Origin: Candidatus Merdivicinus faecavium
Lineage (GTDB): Bacteria; Bacillota; Clostridia; Oscillospirales; Ruminococcaceae
NCBI GenBank assembly: GCA_018716285.1
Contig: DVKD01000032.1
Span: 1-64,000 of the forward strand
DNA length: 64,000 nt
Reading direction: 5' to 3'
Numbering within the stretch: position 1 is the first letter of the stretch; the number at the start of each line of letters is the position of its first letter. Shown here piece after piece: positions 6,873-15,449 of the stretch. The position numbers were made by a program, and so were the translations under genes. Below the pieces are notes generated by a model, which was not told where the DNA came from, made no database searches, and worked only from the letters and a program-made list of their open reading frames with translations.

Positions 6873-9800
6873 CTACCTTCTTCCGTACAATACCCGCTCC
6901 ACCTGCCGGCTCATGATGGCGTCCACCTGCCCGGCGGTGAGGCCGTTGTAGTTGTGGTTTACGATGTTTGCGCTCCGGTTATCGGAGGAGTTGTAGACGG
7001 CGCGGCTTTCGCCCGCGTAGCTGCCCGCCTCGGCGACGGCCGCCTCCATATCGGCGACGGCCCGGCGCACCTGCGCGAGCATGGAGTCGATCACCGCCTG
7101 CGCGTTCTGCGCCACTGTCTGAAAGCCCGCGTCGAGGGTCTGGGTGGTGGCGTCCGCAAACCGCCTGCCGATTTCCAGCGTCTCCTCGTTGATATATCCA
7201 TAGGTATCGTACAGCTGCCGCTCAAACACCTCGAAGGTGGTTTCCAGGGTTTTCAGGGTCTCGTCTCTCGCGGCCTCCAACGCTTCCAGCTCCTCCTGCC
7301 GCTTCTGCTCGATGTAGGCGCTCTCGGCCTCGTACTCCTCCTCAAGCTTGGAAAGCCGGTCCTCATGCGCCTGCCGCTGGGCCTCCAGCTCCCGGATCTC
7401 CTTTTCGGTGGTCAGGTCTTTGAGCTCCTCCTGCTGGCGCTTGAGTTCCTTTTCCAGTTCGGCGCGCTCTTCCGGGGTGCGGGCGTAGGCGATGCGGGTT
7501 TGCAGGTTCTGCACCTGCCGCTGCGCAAGGCTGAGCTCGTCTGCGAGCTTTTCCTCCTCGCGGGCGTTCTGGCGGGCCTTGATCTCCCGGTCGATCTGCG
7601 CGATAACGCCGTCGACCCGCTCCTTTTCCGCCTCATATTCCGCCCTGGCGGCCTCCGCCATCGCGTCGTAGCGGCCGTTTGCAGCCTCGACGGCCGCGTC
7701 ATATTCGTCGGAAATCTGCTGCCTGCGCTCGTTTAAGTAGTCCTGCGCGATTTCCAGCTGCCTGTCAAAGCTCTCCCGCACTGCCTTTTCGACCTCCTCC
7801 TGCTGCTTTTGCAGGTCTTCCGCCAGCTCCTGCCGGAGGCGGTAGATTTCCCGGTCGTATTTGCGGTAGGCGTCCAGATCGCTCTCCCGGCAGCTGTCCC
7901 GGATTTTGGTCAGCCCGTCCAGGTACTCCTGTTCGCTGATCTGGTCCGTGTCCCGGAGGTACTGCAGCTCGTCGTAGTATTCCTCCTGCCAGCTTTTGGC
8001 CGCGTCCGCCGCCTGCTTTCTGGAGGAAGACGCGCCGGAGGAGCCGGGCAGGTCCAAAAGGCCGGAGGCATTTTGGAAATCCACCCCGAAGGAAAGGTTT
8101 TCCAGCTCCTGCAGGGGGCTTAAAGCGGAGATCATCCGCCTTAAATTTTCGACCTGCTCTTTGACGACGGGGTCGATCGCTGTATGGGGCTCAAGCTGCC
8201 GCAGCTGCGCTTCCATCGCTTCCACGGTTTTGGACGCGCTGCCGCCAACATTTTTGTAGTACTCGTCCCACCCGGCGGACAGGGCGGAGATCAGCTGCGT
8301 TTCGATTTCGGCCTTGGCTTCCGCCAGGCTCTGGAAATTTTTGAGATCGATCCCGTAGTTTTCCCGGAAGTGGTCGCAGACTTCCGCGCTCGCCAGCACC
8401 TCGGCCTGATAGTAGCTTTCGCTCAGAAGCGCTTTCGCCCGCAGGGATTCCTGCCGGGCCTGCTCGTCCCGGGCGTAGAGCGCCGGGAACTGCGCGAGGA
8501 GCTCCTGCGCGTCGATGAGTCCCAGAAGGTAATCGTCGAGATACGGTTCCAGCTCCGCGTAATGCTCCGCCAGCTCCGACAGGGTCTCGGCGCTGAGCCT
8601 GCCGGATTCCGCGTATTCCTCCTCGGCCTGCGCGAGGATTTCCCGGTTTTTCTGCGCCTCCTGCACGACCCCCAGATATTCGGCGGCGGTCTGCGCGGCC
8701 TGCGTAAGGACCGGGACCCCCTCCTCGATCTGGCTGAACGCCTCCCCGTAAGCGTCCCCCCACTGTCTGATCTGCTCGTCGTACCCGGAGATGAGATCGC
8801 CGTTTTCTTTCAGCAGCCGGTTATATTCCTCCACCTCGTAGTTTAACTGGTTCCACCGGTTCTGGAAGGTCGCCTGCGTCTCGGCCATGCTCATATCGTT
8901 GAGCGCGCCATTTTCCTTTGCCTCCTCAAACTGCCGCTCCAGCGCTTCCCGTTCCGCCAGCGCCTGGTTGAGCCTGTTCTGATACTCGATCTCCTGCGCG
9001 GTCGCCTCGATGCGCTTTTCCTGCAGCTCCTTGACCTTTTCAAAAACCGCCTCCGCTTCCGCGAGGCGGACGAGCGCGTCAATGTTCGCCTCCAGCTGCT
9101 CATTGTTGTAGCTGACCCTGCCGGAAAGCTCGTCGAATTGAATCGCCTCTTCCCCGAGGGCCTCGTTTACCTGGGAAATATATTCCTTTAAGAGCGCCGT
9201 CTGTCCGGCTGTTTTGTCTGTGACCGATTCCAGCTCTTTGATCTGCGGGATCACGGAATCCTTCAGATAGACTGCCTCCGCAAGGCTGCCGCTGACGGAT
9301 TTGAAATCCATGCTCTGATAGGCTTCCAGTTCTTTTTTCGCTTCTTTGAGCCGCTCGCTCTGCTCCTCGATTTCCCGGTTCGCCTCTTCTGTGGCGGTCG
9401 TAAAGGTGACAATCAGCCCCACCACCGCTGCCAGCCCGCCCGCCAGCAAAGCGTAGGGGTTCGCCGCCGCGACGGCGTTGAAGGCCGCCTGCGCCGTTGT
9501 CCCGGCCTGCACGGCGGTGCGGTAGGCGGTCATCATGGCGGAAACCTGCTGGATAATTTTGAGCGCCCCGTAAGCCGCAGCCAGCGCGCCGACCGCTTCT
9601 TTGTTCTTGATCATCGCGGTCACGGTCCCCATCGCAAGCTCGGTGAGCTTCCCGAATACCGCGCCCCACCGCTGCGCCATCTGAGAAAGCTCCCCGCTTT
9701 CCCGCATCCGGGTCAGTTCGTCCGACACCTCCGAGAGGGAGTTTTTGAGGGTATCGAAGGATTCCTCCCCGATGGCCCGGGCCGTCTGCCCGATCTCGTC

Positions 9801-10775
9801 CTTTAAGGAAGCCCACTGCCCCGCAAGGGTCTGGGACTGCGCCTCCATCATCCCCGCGAATTTGCCGCTCCCGGTGGTCAGGGACCCGATCGCCGCGTTC
9901 AGCTCGCCGATGCCGACAACGCCCCCGCTCACCATATCCTGCAATTCGGCGGTGGAAACCTGGAGATTGTCCGCCAGCTCCTGCATGACCGGCGCGCCCG
10001 CTTCGGTCAGCTGCAAAAGCTCCTCGTTTGTCACTTTTCCCTTTGCCAGCATCTGGCCGTAGGCGAGGGAAATCCGGTCGAGCTTCTCCGCCTGCCCCTG
10101 GGACAGGTCCCCGAGCCGGGTCATGGTCTCGATGAGGTCCTCCGCCGCGACCCCGTAGTTTAGGAGGAGCTGCGCGTCCGGGACGATCTCCTCCATCTCA
10201 AAAGGCGTCCTGGCCGCGAAATCCTGCAGATCTTCGATCATGGCCTTTGCCCTGTCCAGGTCCCCCAGCATGACGGCAAAGGAGGTTTCGTACTGCTCGA
10301 ACTGGGCGAGGCTCCCGATGGTGGCCTCCAAAAAGCTCTTGCCCGCCTGGGCGGTTAAAAGCCCCGTCATCAGCCTGCTCATGCCGGACAGGTTGTCCGA
10401 CACGCCGGAAATCCCCTCCTCCGCCTCTTTTGCGGCGGAGGAGGTTTCGTTTAGCGACTCGCTCTGCCGGGTGAGCGCCCGGTTTACGCTGGAAAGCTGG
10501 GAGCCGAGCCCCTGCTCCCGGTTCTGCAGCTCTTTGAGCCGGGCCGACAGCTTCTTCGCCTGGTCGGAATTCTCCCCGTATCGGGAGACGGCCTTTTCTA
10601 AGCTCGCAGCGGTTTTTTCCTGCTGCTGGCGGTTTTTGTCCAGGTCCTCCGTGAGCTTTTTCTGCTGGGCCTGGAACGCTTTGGTCTTTGCGATGGCCGC
10701 GTCGATGCTCCGGTTGTAGGAATCGGTGCTGCCGGCAATCTCCACCCCATAGCGGTCGATGACTTCATTTGCCAA
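6873..10775 (-). CDS. Phage tail tape measure protein
   Basis: About 1300 aa from a TTG start at 10775, chosen because AGGGGAGGGG precedes it at normal spacing and the protein then begins with ANEVIDRYGVEI. The N-terminal quarter is a long coiled coil (KLSARLKELQNREQGLGSQL). Two hydrophobic segments follow around residues 415-465 (AVGALAAAYGALKI; ALLAGGLAAVVGLIV), and the C-terminal third is again Glu/Arg/Gln-rich coiled coil. This build and the place after the G/GT chaperone genes are typical. Tape measure length sets tail length; at about 1.5 angstroms per residue a tail near 190 nm is inferred. Confidence 0.9.
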   Translation of the reverse strand: MANEVIDRYGVEIAGSTDSYNRSIDAAIAKTKAFQAQQKKLTEDLDKNRQQQEKTAASLEKAVSRYGENSDQAKKLSARLKELQNREQGLGSQLSSVNRALTRQSESLNETSSAAKEAEEGISGVSDNLSGMSRLMTGLLTAQAGKSFLEATIGSLAQFEQYETSFAVMLGDLDRAKAMIEDLQDFAARTPFEMEEIVPDAQLLLNYGVAAEDLIETMTRLGDLSQGQAEKLDRISLAYGQMLAKGKVTNEELLQLTEAGAPVMQELADNLQVSTAELQDMVSGGVVGIGELNAAIGSLTTGSGKFAGMMEAQSQTLAGQWASLKDEIGQTARAIGEESFDTLKNSLSEVSDELTRMRESGELSQMAQRWGAVFGKLTELAMGTVTAMIKNKEAVGALAAAYGALKIIQQVSAMMTAYRTAVQAGTTAQAAFNAVAAANPYALLAGGLAAVVGLIVTFTTATEEANREIEEQSERLKEAKKELEAYQSMDFKSVSGSLAEAVYLKDSVIPQIKELESVTDKTAGQTALLKEYISQVNEALGEEAIQFDELSGRVSYNNEQLEANIDALVRLAEAEAVFEKVKELQEKRIEATAQEIEYQNRLNQALAEREALERQFEEAKENGALNDMSMAETQATFQNRWNQLNYEVEEYNRLLKENGDLISGYDEQIRQWGDAYGEAFSQIEEGVPVLTQAAQTAAEYLGVVQEAQKNREILAQAEEEYAESGRLSAETLSELAEHYAELEPYLDDYLLGLIDAQELLAQFPALYARDEQARQESLRAKALLSESYYQAEVLASAEVCDHFRENYGIDLKNFQSLAEAKAEIETQLISALSAGWDEYYKNVGGSASKTVEAMEAQLRQLEPHTAIDPVVKEQVENLRRMISALSPLQELENLSFGVDFQNASGLLDLPGSSGASSSRKQAADAAKSWQEEYYDELQYLRDTDQISEQEYLDGLTKIRDSCRESDLDAYRKYDREIYRLRQELAEDLQKQQEEVEKAVRESFDRQLEIAQDYLNERRQQISDEYDAAVEAANGRYDAMAEAARAEYEAEKERVDGVIAQIDREIKARQNAREEEKLADELSLAQRQVQNLQTRIAYARTPEERAELEKELKRQQEELKDLTTEKEIRELEAQRQAHEDRLSKLEEEYEAESAYIEQKRQEELEALEAARDETLKTLETTFEVFERQLYDTYGYINEETLEIGRRFADATTQTLDAGFQTVAQNAQAVIDSMLAQVRRAVADMEAAVAEAGSYAGESRAVYNSSDNRSANIVNHNYNGLTAGQVDAIMSRQVERVLYGRR

Positions 10776-10961
10776 AAAATCCCCTCCCCTGCGCATCCGC
10801 GTGCGGGAAATCCCGCTGCAAATCGGCAAGCGTCTCATACCGGACGTACTTTTTGCCGCCTATGGTCATCTCTTTCCCGCCCCGCCGCTTTTTCCGCCCG
10901 GTTTTCAGGGCGAGATAGGCGTCGATCCGCATCAGGATTTCCCTTGGGGTGCTGCTCCAAA
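10765..10961 (-). CDS. gpT-like extension of the tail chaperone, probably made by -1 frameshift
   Basis: In the -1 frame relative to the gpG-like gene an open frame runs to a TGA at 10765-10767. If ribosomes slip on the T run at 10959-10963 (codons ATT TTT), the product gains FWSSTPREILMRIDAYLAL and about 45 more residues. FWxxTPRE is the kind of motif found at the start of T domains in phage G/GT tail assembly chaperones. The same frame also contains an ATG at 10932 overlapping the gpG stop (TGATG), so a separate 55-aa protein is an alternative. It overlaps the tape measure start by 11 bases. Confidence 0.6.
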
Positions 10962-11405
10962 AATCCGGAAGGCTTCTTCCAAGTTCCGCCGTCCACAGAA
11001 CCTCGAGAGCGCTCCAATCGCCTCCAGCGCCACCCGGGTCATGGGTTCCCCCAGGCGATGCTCACCCTCCGGCGGCTCCATGCTCTCAAGGGCGATCTGT
11101 AAAAGCTCTGCCGTCACCGCCCCGATGGTCTCCGGATCGAACCACTCCCCGATCTGCCAGAGGGAGGGCTTGAGGGCGTCCAGCTCCCCCGCCTCCAGCG
11201 CCGCCGCGTTTTCCGGGTAGTTGCAGAGGAGGAAGGCCCGCACCAGCTGCTTCTGGGTTTTGATATCCGCGGAGGGGCCGATTGCCTTCAGCCCCCCGCA
11301 GCTGCGCTCCAGATAGTCGAGCGCGTTTAAGTCGCACCGCAGCCGCATCGGCTTCCCCTCGATGGTGATGGTGTAGGCGGGCTTGCGCAGCGTTTTGAGC
11401 TCCAT
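10932..11405 (-). CDS. Tail assembly chaperone (gpG-like)
   Basis: 157 aa. It lies between the major tail protein and tape measure genes, the invariant place of the G chaperone in siphophages. The sequence (MRLRCDLNALDYLERSCGGL, helical, ending EEAFRIFGAAPQGKS) fits tail assembly chaperones that coat the tape measure before tube assembly. The 3' end holds a slip-prone A-TTTTT-GG run, and the -1 frame continues as a gpT-like segment. Confidence 0.75.
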   Translation of the reverse strand: MELKTLRKPAYTITIEGKPMRLRCDLNALDYLERSCGGLKAIGPSADIKTQKQLVRAFLLCNYPENAAALEAGELDALKPSLWQIGEWFDPETIGAVTAELLQIALESMEPPEGEHRLGEPMTRVALEAIGALSRFCGRRNLEEAFRIFGAAPQGKS

Positions 11406-11417
11406 TGCGCCCTCCTG

Positions 11418-12047
11418 TTATGCAGAGGGGGGCACGATGCCGGCGGTGCCTGCGGTGAACCACTCGGCCGCCAGCGTCTCGTACTCCTCGTCCTCGCTGT
11501 CTACGCTGAACAGAAAGCCGCCGTTTGCCTTGCCCGCGGTGAAGGTGACCTCGTAGTTCAAGGGCACGACCGTCCCCACCAGCTCCGCTGTCTGGAAGTT
11601 GATCGACTCGTTTTCCGTCTCGGCGTTTTCGGTCGGGGTGGCAAAGACCACCTTGGCGATTTTTTCCATCACATAGATGGAATCGGTCAGCTTGATCCTG
11701 TGGGCGCAGATGTATTCCGGGGAAACGTCGTTAGACCCCTGCACCACCGCGCCCGCGGTGTTCCGCTTGGCGCCCAGCACCTTCTCTTTTAAGGTGGGGC
11801 GGATGGAGGGGATGACGTAGGTGACGGTGCCGCCCTTGTTGGAGCTCACCGCCTTCTGCTTTTTGTTGGAGGAGTAGAAGGAGCCCTCCGCCACCTCCGG
11901 CGCATAGGCTTTGGAGACGACGCACTCCGAAAGGTCGATGAGGTTTTCGTCGTCGGTGGTCAGCGTATCCCGGGTGTCGCTGGTGACAGGAAAGAGGACA
12001 AGCCCCTCCACGCCCAGCATCGGGGTCACTTTTTCTGCTTCTGCCAT
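11418..12047 (-). CDS. Major tail (tube) protein, phi13/TP901-1 family
   Basis: 209 aa. The sequence from ENLIDLSECVVSKAYAPEVA, through the lysine/serine loop SSNKKQKAVSSNKGG, to the C-terminal VTFTAGKANGGFLFSVDSED is that of phi13-type major tail proteins, which polymerise into the tail tube. Length is normal for the family. Its GGAGG ribosome site lies just after the tail completion gene, as expected for this highly expressed structural protein. Confidence 0.85.
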   Translation of the reverse strand: MAEAEKVTPMLGVEGLVLFPVTSDTRDTLTTDDENLIDLSECVVSKAYAPEVAEGSFYSSNKKQKAVSSNKGGTVTYVIPSIRPTLKEKVLGAKRNTAGAVVQGSNDVSPEYICAHRIKLTDSIYVMEKIAKVVFATPTENAETENESINFQTAELVGTVVPLNYEVTFTAGKANGGFLFSVDSEDEEYETLAAEWFTAGTAGIVPPSA

Positions 12048-12052
12048 AAATT

Positions 12053-12409
12053 TCAGCCTCCTAACTTGACTGTAAAAAGGAATGTGATCCGCTTGACATA
12101 GCGTTCCGCGTCAAACGCGTCGTCATATTGGGTGCGCCGCGCCTCGTAAAGCTCTCCCAGCGCCCCGCAGAGGGCTTTGGCGGCGGTTTCCAGCGGCTCG
12201 GGGTCCAGTGCCCGGACCTCGAAATAGTAGGAAAACCGCACGGCCCGCGGCTTGTTTGCAAAATAATCGGCGGGGGCGGCCGACAGCAGGTAATAAACTG
12301 CCGCGGGCAGGGGGATGCCGGCCGGGAACCAGCCCGGGACCAGCCGCACCCCCGCCTTCCGGGCCGCCTCCGCAATCGCGGGGCGGATATCCGCGTCATA
12401 CGGGCTCAT
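12053..12409 (-). CDS. Tail completion / tail terminator-like protein
   Basis: 118 aa. It occupies the position of the tail terminator (SPP1 gp17-like, DUF3168-like) immediately before the major tail gene. The fold pattern fits: an N-terminal helix, a strand with YYFEVRALDPEPLETAAKAL, and a C-terminal strand YVKRITFLFTVKLG. The match is by position and general pattern, not by a diagnostic motif. It overlaps the HK97-gp10-like gene by four bases. Confidence 0.6.
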   Translation of the reverse strand: MSPYDADIRPAIAEAARKAGVRLVPGWFPAGIPLPAAVYYLLSAAPADYFANKPRAVRFSYYFEVRALDPEPLETAAKALCGALGELYEARRTQYDDAFDAERYVKRITFLFTVKLGG

Positions 12410-12798
12410 CGAAACACCTTCTTTACTTCATCCGCAAATACTTTCTGAATATTGCCGCTGTCCCGGTTGAACTCCAAAGCGGGCCGCAGGAAGGGGTGCG
12501 GCGGCATTCCCGCCCAGTGAAGCTTGTGGGGGACCGACGGGTCCCCCCGTTCCCCGGTCCCGTATTCGACGAAAGGGGCGTACTCCACATTGGTGCTCAC
12601 AAAGGCCTTCGCCCCCTCCGCCGTGTCCTCCGCTTCAGTGGAGATGGAGCTTCTCAGCCGCCCCGTATCCACCGGGCAGAGGCGTTTCGCGTCCCCCTCG
12701 ACCAGCAGCCCGGCCTTCCGCGCGCCGTTGCGGGCGGCGATCTGCATCAGGGTTTTGGAACCTTCCAGCCTATTTATCAGCTTTGCAAGGTCATCCAT
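12406..12798 (-). CDS. HK97 gp10-like tail completion protein
   Basis: 130 aa. It has the HK97-gp10 family pattern: an N-terminal helix, VEGDAKRLCPVDTGRLRSSI, then VEYAPFVEYGTG and a C-terminal PHPFLRPALE. The CPVDTGRLRxSI and YAxFVExGT motifs are characteristic. These proteins act at the head-tail joint or tail completion in siphophages. Short overlaps with both neighbours show tight coupling in the operon. Confidence 0.9.
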   Translation of the reverse strand: MDDLAKLINRLEGSKTLMQIAARNGARKAGLLVEGDAKRLCPVDTGRLRSSISTEAEDTAEGAKAFVSTNVEYAPFVEYGTGERGDPSVPHKLHWAGMPPHPFLRPALEFNRDSGNIQKVFADEVKKVFR

Positions 12799-13129
12799 CG
12801 CTCTCCCCGTCCTTTCTGCCGGTGTAGACGGCGATGATCTGCACCGGGTCGCCCTCCGAGATGGAGACAGGCCGGAAAACCTTCCCGCCTATGACAAACA
12901 GATCCTCCATGCCGGGCAGATTCCCGGACAGCTGGATGGTGAGCGCCTCCTCCCGCAAAAGCCCGAAAGCCTGCCGGGAAACCGGGTCTGTCCCGGAATA
13001 GACCTCCGCATAAACCGGGACGTCCTCCCGCTCCTGGGCCGGGTTCCCGTTCCCGTCCGGGCTGTCCCAGTCCGTTTTTACCTTCCGCCAGAGGATCCGC
13101 CGGCTATATCTGGGATTCGGCCGCCACAT
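12791..13129 (-). CDS. Head closure / head-tail adaptor-like protein
   Basis: 112 aa. It lies between the gp6-like connector and the gp10-like protein, where head closure (stopper) proteins are coded. Its beta-rich sequence (DVPVYAEVYSGTDPVSRQAF and PVSISEGDPVQIIAVY) is compatible with that fold. The assignment is mainly positional. It starts inside the 3' end of the upstream connector gene, overlapping by 26 bases. Confidence 0.55.
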   Translation of the reverse strand: MWRPNPRYSRRILWRKVKTDWDSPDGNGNPAQEREDVPVYAEVYSGTDPVSRQAFGLLREEALTIQLSGNLPGMEDLFVIGGKVFRPVSISEGDPVQIIAVYTGRKDGESDG

Positions 13130-13427
13130 CCGCTTTTTTCCTCCCTCCGATTGACGCGAGGGGGAGCGGAAGAAGATGCTTCACCGCCTGGGGCAGCTCG
13201 CCGTAAGTAACGGTCACGCCGCCCGCGCCGTGCGAGAGCTCCCCTTCCCGCCCCATCCGGTTGTATAAGAGCACCGCCACCGCCCGCACGCCCGGCTCAT
13301 AGCCGCTCACGTCCGAAAGCCGCGTCATGACCTTGACCGAGGCTTCCGCGTCCTCCAAAAGCACCGCGAGCAGCTCCTCCGGCGCGTCCGGCAGCGCGGC
13401 CTTTAATTTTCCCAGGCTGTCCGTCAT
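13104..13427 (-). CDS. Head-tail connector protein (gp6-like)
   Basis: 107 aa, mostly helical (LLAVLLEDAEASVKVMTRL; VRAVAVLLYNRMGREG). Small helical proteins directly after the major capsid gene are usually gp6/gp15-type connectors that form a ring under the portal. The sequence GVTVTYGELPQAVKHLLPLP near the end also fits this group. It overlaps the capsid gene by four bases. Confidence 0.65.
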   Translation of the reverse strand: MTDSLGKLKAALPDAPEELLAVLLEDAEASVKVMTRLSDVSGYEPGVRAVAVLLYNRMGREGELSHGAGGVTVTYGELPQAVKHLLPLPLASIGGRKKADVAAESQI

Positions 13428-14299
13428 GCGCCTTCACCGCCCCCGCCGCTGTCAGGGGCCGCGGGCTGGGTCTCGGCGACCACCAGCTTGACCGCCCGGC
13501 TCTCATCCCGCAGGTAGACGGCGTAGTGCTCGTCCGCGGTGATGAGGGTGGTCTTGTTTTTGGTGTTGCGCTCGGTCTCCACGGTGGCCTCCCGCTTTAA
13601 GTAGATGGCAAGCGCCCCCGGCTTCACGATGAAGTTTGTGAATTTCCCGGAGCCCGCCTTGATCTTGTTGGAGAGGACCAGCTGGCAGCCCCAGCACTCG
13701 CCGACCGTGCCGCTCATGATGGCCTGCTGGGTCATTTCAGACGGCTTTAAGTAGTCGGGATCCTTGCGGATCTGGGCAAGCTGGGCGGGGGCCAGAAAGA
13801 GCACCTTTTCCCCGTCCAGATCCTCGCCGAACTTGACCAGCGCGTCGGCCACCGTGCCGGAGGAGATGGCGTCTGTCGCGCTCACATCCAGCGTCATGGC
13901 GCTCTTGATGCCGTTTAAGGCGGTCATGCAGTCGGCGTCCACCTTGGCCGAGATGGCGGTCAAAAGCTGGCGGTTTGTCTCCCCGACCGGGTCGCCGTGC
14001 CCGCTCAGGATCGCCTCGTCGGTCAGCCGCACGCCCTTGGCCGCCTTTTTGACCTTGACGGTCGCCGAGGTGGCCGAGAGCAGGCTTTCCTCGATATCCG
14101 CGCCCTCCGCCACATCGGTCGCGTCGCCGATGTAGGCGTATTTGGGGAGGGTGACGGTGTCGCCGGGACGGCCTTCCAGCGTCCGGTCGATCTGCGCCAG
14201 CGGCGAAAACTTGATGGCGTCGGTCAGCTTTTCGTCCAGCATGTCCGCCATGACTTCGGGGTCGATGAGATTTGCGATTTTGGTGACAACATCTGCCAT
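13424..14299 (-). CDS. Major capsid protein, N4-gp56 family
   Basis: 291 aa. The motifs LIDPEVMADMLDEKLTDAIK, GDTVTLPKYAYIGDATDVAEG and KKAAKGVRLTDEAILSGHGD are those of the N4-gp56-type major capsid family (HK97 fold) found in many Clostridial siphophages. Length is typical. It follows the scaffold gene by one base and has a GGAAAGAAGGA ribosome site. Confidence 0.9.
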   Translation of the reverse strand: MADVVTKIANLIDPEVMADMLDEKLTDAIKFSPLAQIDRTLEGRPGDTVTLPKYAYIGDATDVAEGADIEESLLSATSATVKVKKAAKGVRLTDEAILSGHGDPVGETNRQLLTAISAKVDADCMTALNGIKSAMTLDVSATDAISSGTVADALVKFGEDLDGEKVLFLAPAQLAQIRKDPDYLKPSEMTQQAIMSGTVGECWGCQLVLSNKIKAGSGKFTNFIVKPGALAIYLKREATVETERNTKNKTTLITADEHYAVYLRDESRAVKLVVAETQPAAPDSGGGGEGA

Positions 14300-14300
14300 A

Positions 14301-14939
14301 TCAATTCCTTCTTTCTCCCTGTCTCAGGGTTTCGTAGAGCTGCGGATCCCGCTGCTTCAAGGCGAGCCGCTGGGCGTAGTCCATCTTCCGGACCTCCTCC
14401 TCTGTGACTCCCTGCCCGCCTTCGGGCCCGCCCTTCGGCGTGCCGGCCCCCGCGAGGCTTTTCGCCACCTGCGCGGCGACCGCCCCGTCGAACGCGGCCT
14501 TCATGCCGGAAAGCTTCCGGGAGACCTCCTCGGCAGTGACGCTCCCGAACGGGATGAGCTCGGCAAGCTCCGCGGGGAGCCCCTGCTCGGCGGCCAGCTT
14601 AAGCGCTTCGGCGCGCAGGCTGTTCGCCGCTTTCTCCGCCTCATAGTCCGCCAGCTGCCTTTTGAGCTTCTCGAGCTCGTAGGCGGTCTTCTCCTCCTTG
14701 GTCATCCGGGCGAGCTTTTCCGCCTCGCTTACCTTCTCGTCCGCAAGCAGCCGCTCCTTTTCGAGCGCCTTCTGCACGGCGGTCTGGGTCGCGGCGTTCA
14801 CCCGCCTGTCCAGCCAGGACTGCAGCCCCTTGTCTGTCTTCAAAAGCTCGTCGTAGTTTGGCGCGGCGTCTTCCGCTCCGGCCGGTGCGCTGCCCGGCTG
14901 TTCGGACTGGGCCGCAGTACTCATGCTTTCTTCTGCCAT
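14301..14939 (-). CDS. Capsid assembly scaffolding protein (DUF4355-like)
   Basis: 212 aa from the ATG at 14939, chosen because AAAGGAG lies eight bases upstream; an in-frame upstream extension lacks such a site. The middle is a charged coiled coil (KVSEAEKLARMTKEEKTAYE) and the C-terminus is Gly/Glu-rich, as in DUF4355 scaffolds. It directly precedes the capsid gene. Scaffolds guide prohead assembly and then leave the particle. Confidence 0.8.
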   Translation of the reverse strand: MAEESMSTAAQSEQPGSAPAGAEDAAPNYDELLKTDKGLQSWLDRRVNAATQTAVQKALEKERLLADEKVSEAEKLARMTKEEKTAYELEKLKRQLADYEAEKAANSLRAEALKLAAEQGLPAELAELIPFGSVTAEEVSRKLSGMKAAFDGAVAAQVAKSLAGAGTPKGGPEGGQGVTEEEVRKMDYAQRLALKQRDPQLYETLRQGERRN

Positions 14940-15011
14940 ATCATCTTCTCCTTTCCGATAACCGCCCCGTTCTCCGCCGGGGGATGAACCGGCTTTTTCC
15001 AAAAGTGATGC

Positions 15012-15060
15012 AAAAAAAGCGCGGACAGCCTGCAGGAAAATCCTGCAGACTGCCCACGCT
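15012..15060 (-). terminator. Terminator-like hairpin inside the structural operon
   Basis: A long imperfect stem (15019-15060; CCTGCAG arms with loop AAAAT) followed on the minus strand by seven T (15012-15018). It lies between a 45-aa gene and the scaffold gene, so transcripts from the late promoter must pass it to reach the capsid and tail genes. Confidence 0.7.
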
Positions 15061-15080
15061 CGGGCCTTCCGGCGGAACGC

Positions 15081-15218
15081 TTACCGCCGGGGGGTTGGTA
15101 TTTTCACTTCTTTGCGCTCGATCCGGATGATTTTTACCCCGTCCTTCACGGGAATGAGCTCCACCCGGTCGCCTTTCGCGAGGATGGAGAGGATGAGCGC
15201 GACGGTTTTTTCGTCCAT
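15081..15218 (-). CDS. Small phage protein, 45 aa
   Basis: 45 aa from ATG 15218 to TAA 15081, with GGAGGGACGCC as ribosome site. The sequence MDEKTVALILSILAKGDRVE, then a lysine-rich segment with KIIRIERKEVKI, looks like a real short helical/beta protein rather than chance. Such short proteins occur before the scaffold gene in related phages. Function is unknown. Confidence 0.6.
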   Translation of the reverse strand: MDEKTVALILSILAKGDRVELIPVKDGVKIIRIERKEVKIPTPRR

Positions 15219-15240
15219 TGGCGTCCCTCCGTTTTGGGCG

Positions 15241-15435
15241 TCATGCTTCCTCCCCGTCCGGGTCCAGCTCCCCGTCCAGCGCCATTTGGGCGAGGGTGGC
15301 CCAAATACGTTTCATTTTCTCCGGGTTCTCGTCCCCGTCAAAACCAAGCTCTTCCATTTCTTCCTTCGTCAGATGCTCCGCGCTGTCAGCTATCTTTTGA
15401 AGCCTTTCCCTTGTTTTCTCGGTAGATGACACCAT
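15241..15435 (-). CDS. Small hypothetical phage protein
   Basis: 64 aa from ATG 15435 (a GTG three codons earlier is possible). Acidic and helical: SAEHLTKEEMEELGFDGDEN and KRIWATLAQMALDGEL. No family recognised. It lies among the small genes between the head morphogenesis gene and the scaffold gene; its base composition is GC-rich like the phage core, unlike the next genes upstream. Confidence 0.55.
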   Translation of the reverse strand: MVSSTEKTRERLQKIADSAEHLTKEEMEELGFDGDENPEKMKRIWATLAQMALDGELDPDGEEA

Positions 15436-15449
15436 ACTGTTCACCGCCC

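Noticed and set aside
10835-11017. Third frame over the end of the gpG-like gene
   Set aside because: It is the +1 frame; the -1 frame carries the FWxxTPRE motif and is the likelier extension.
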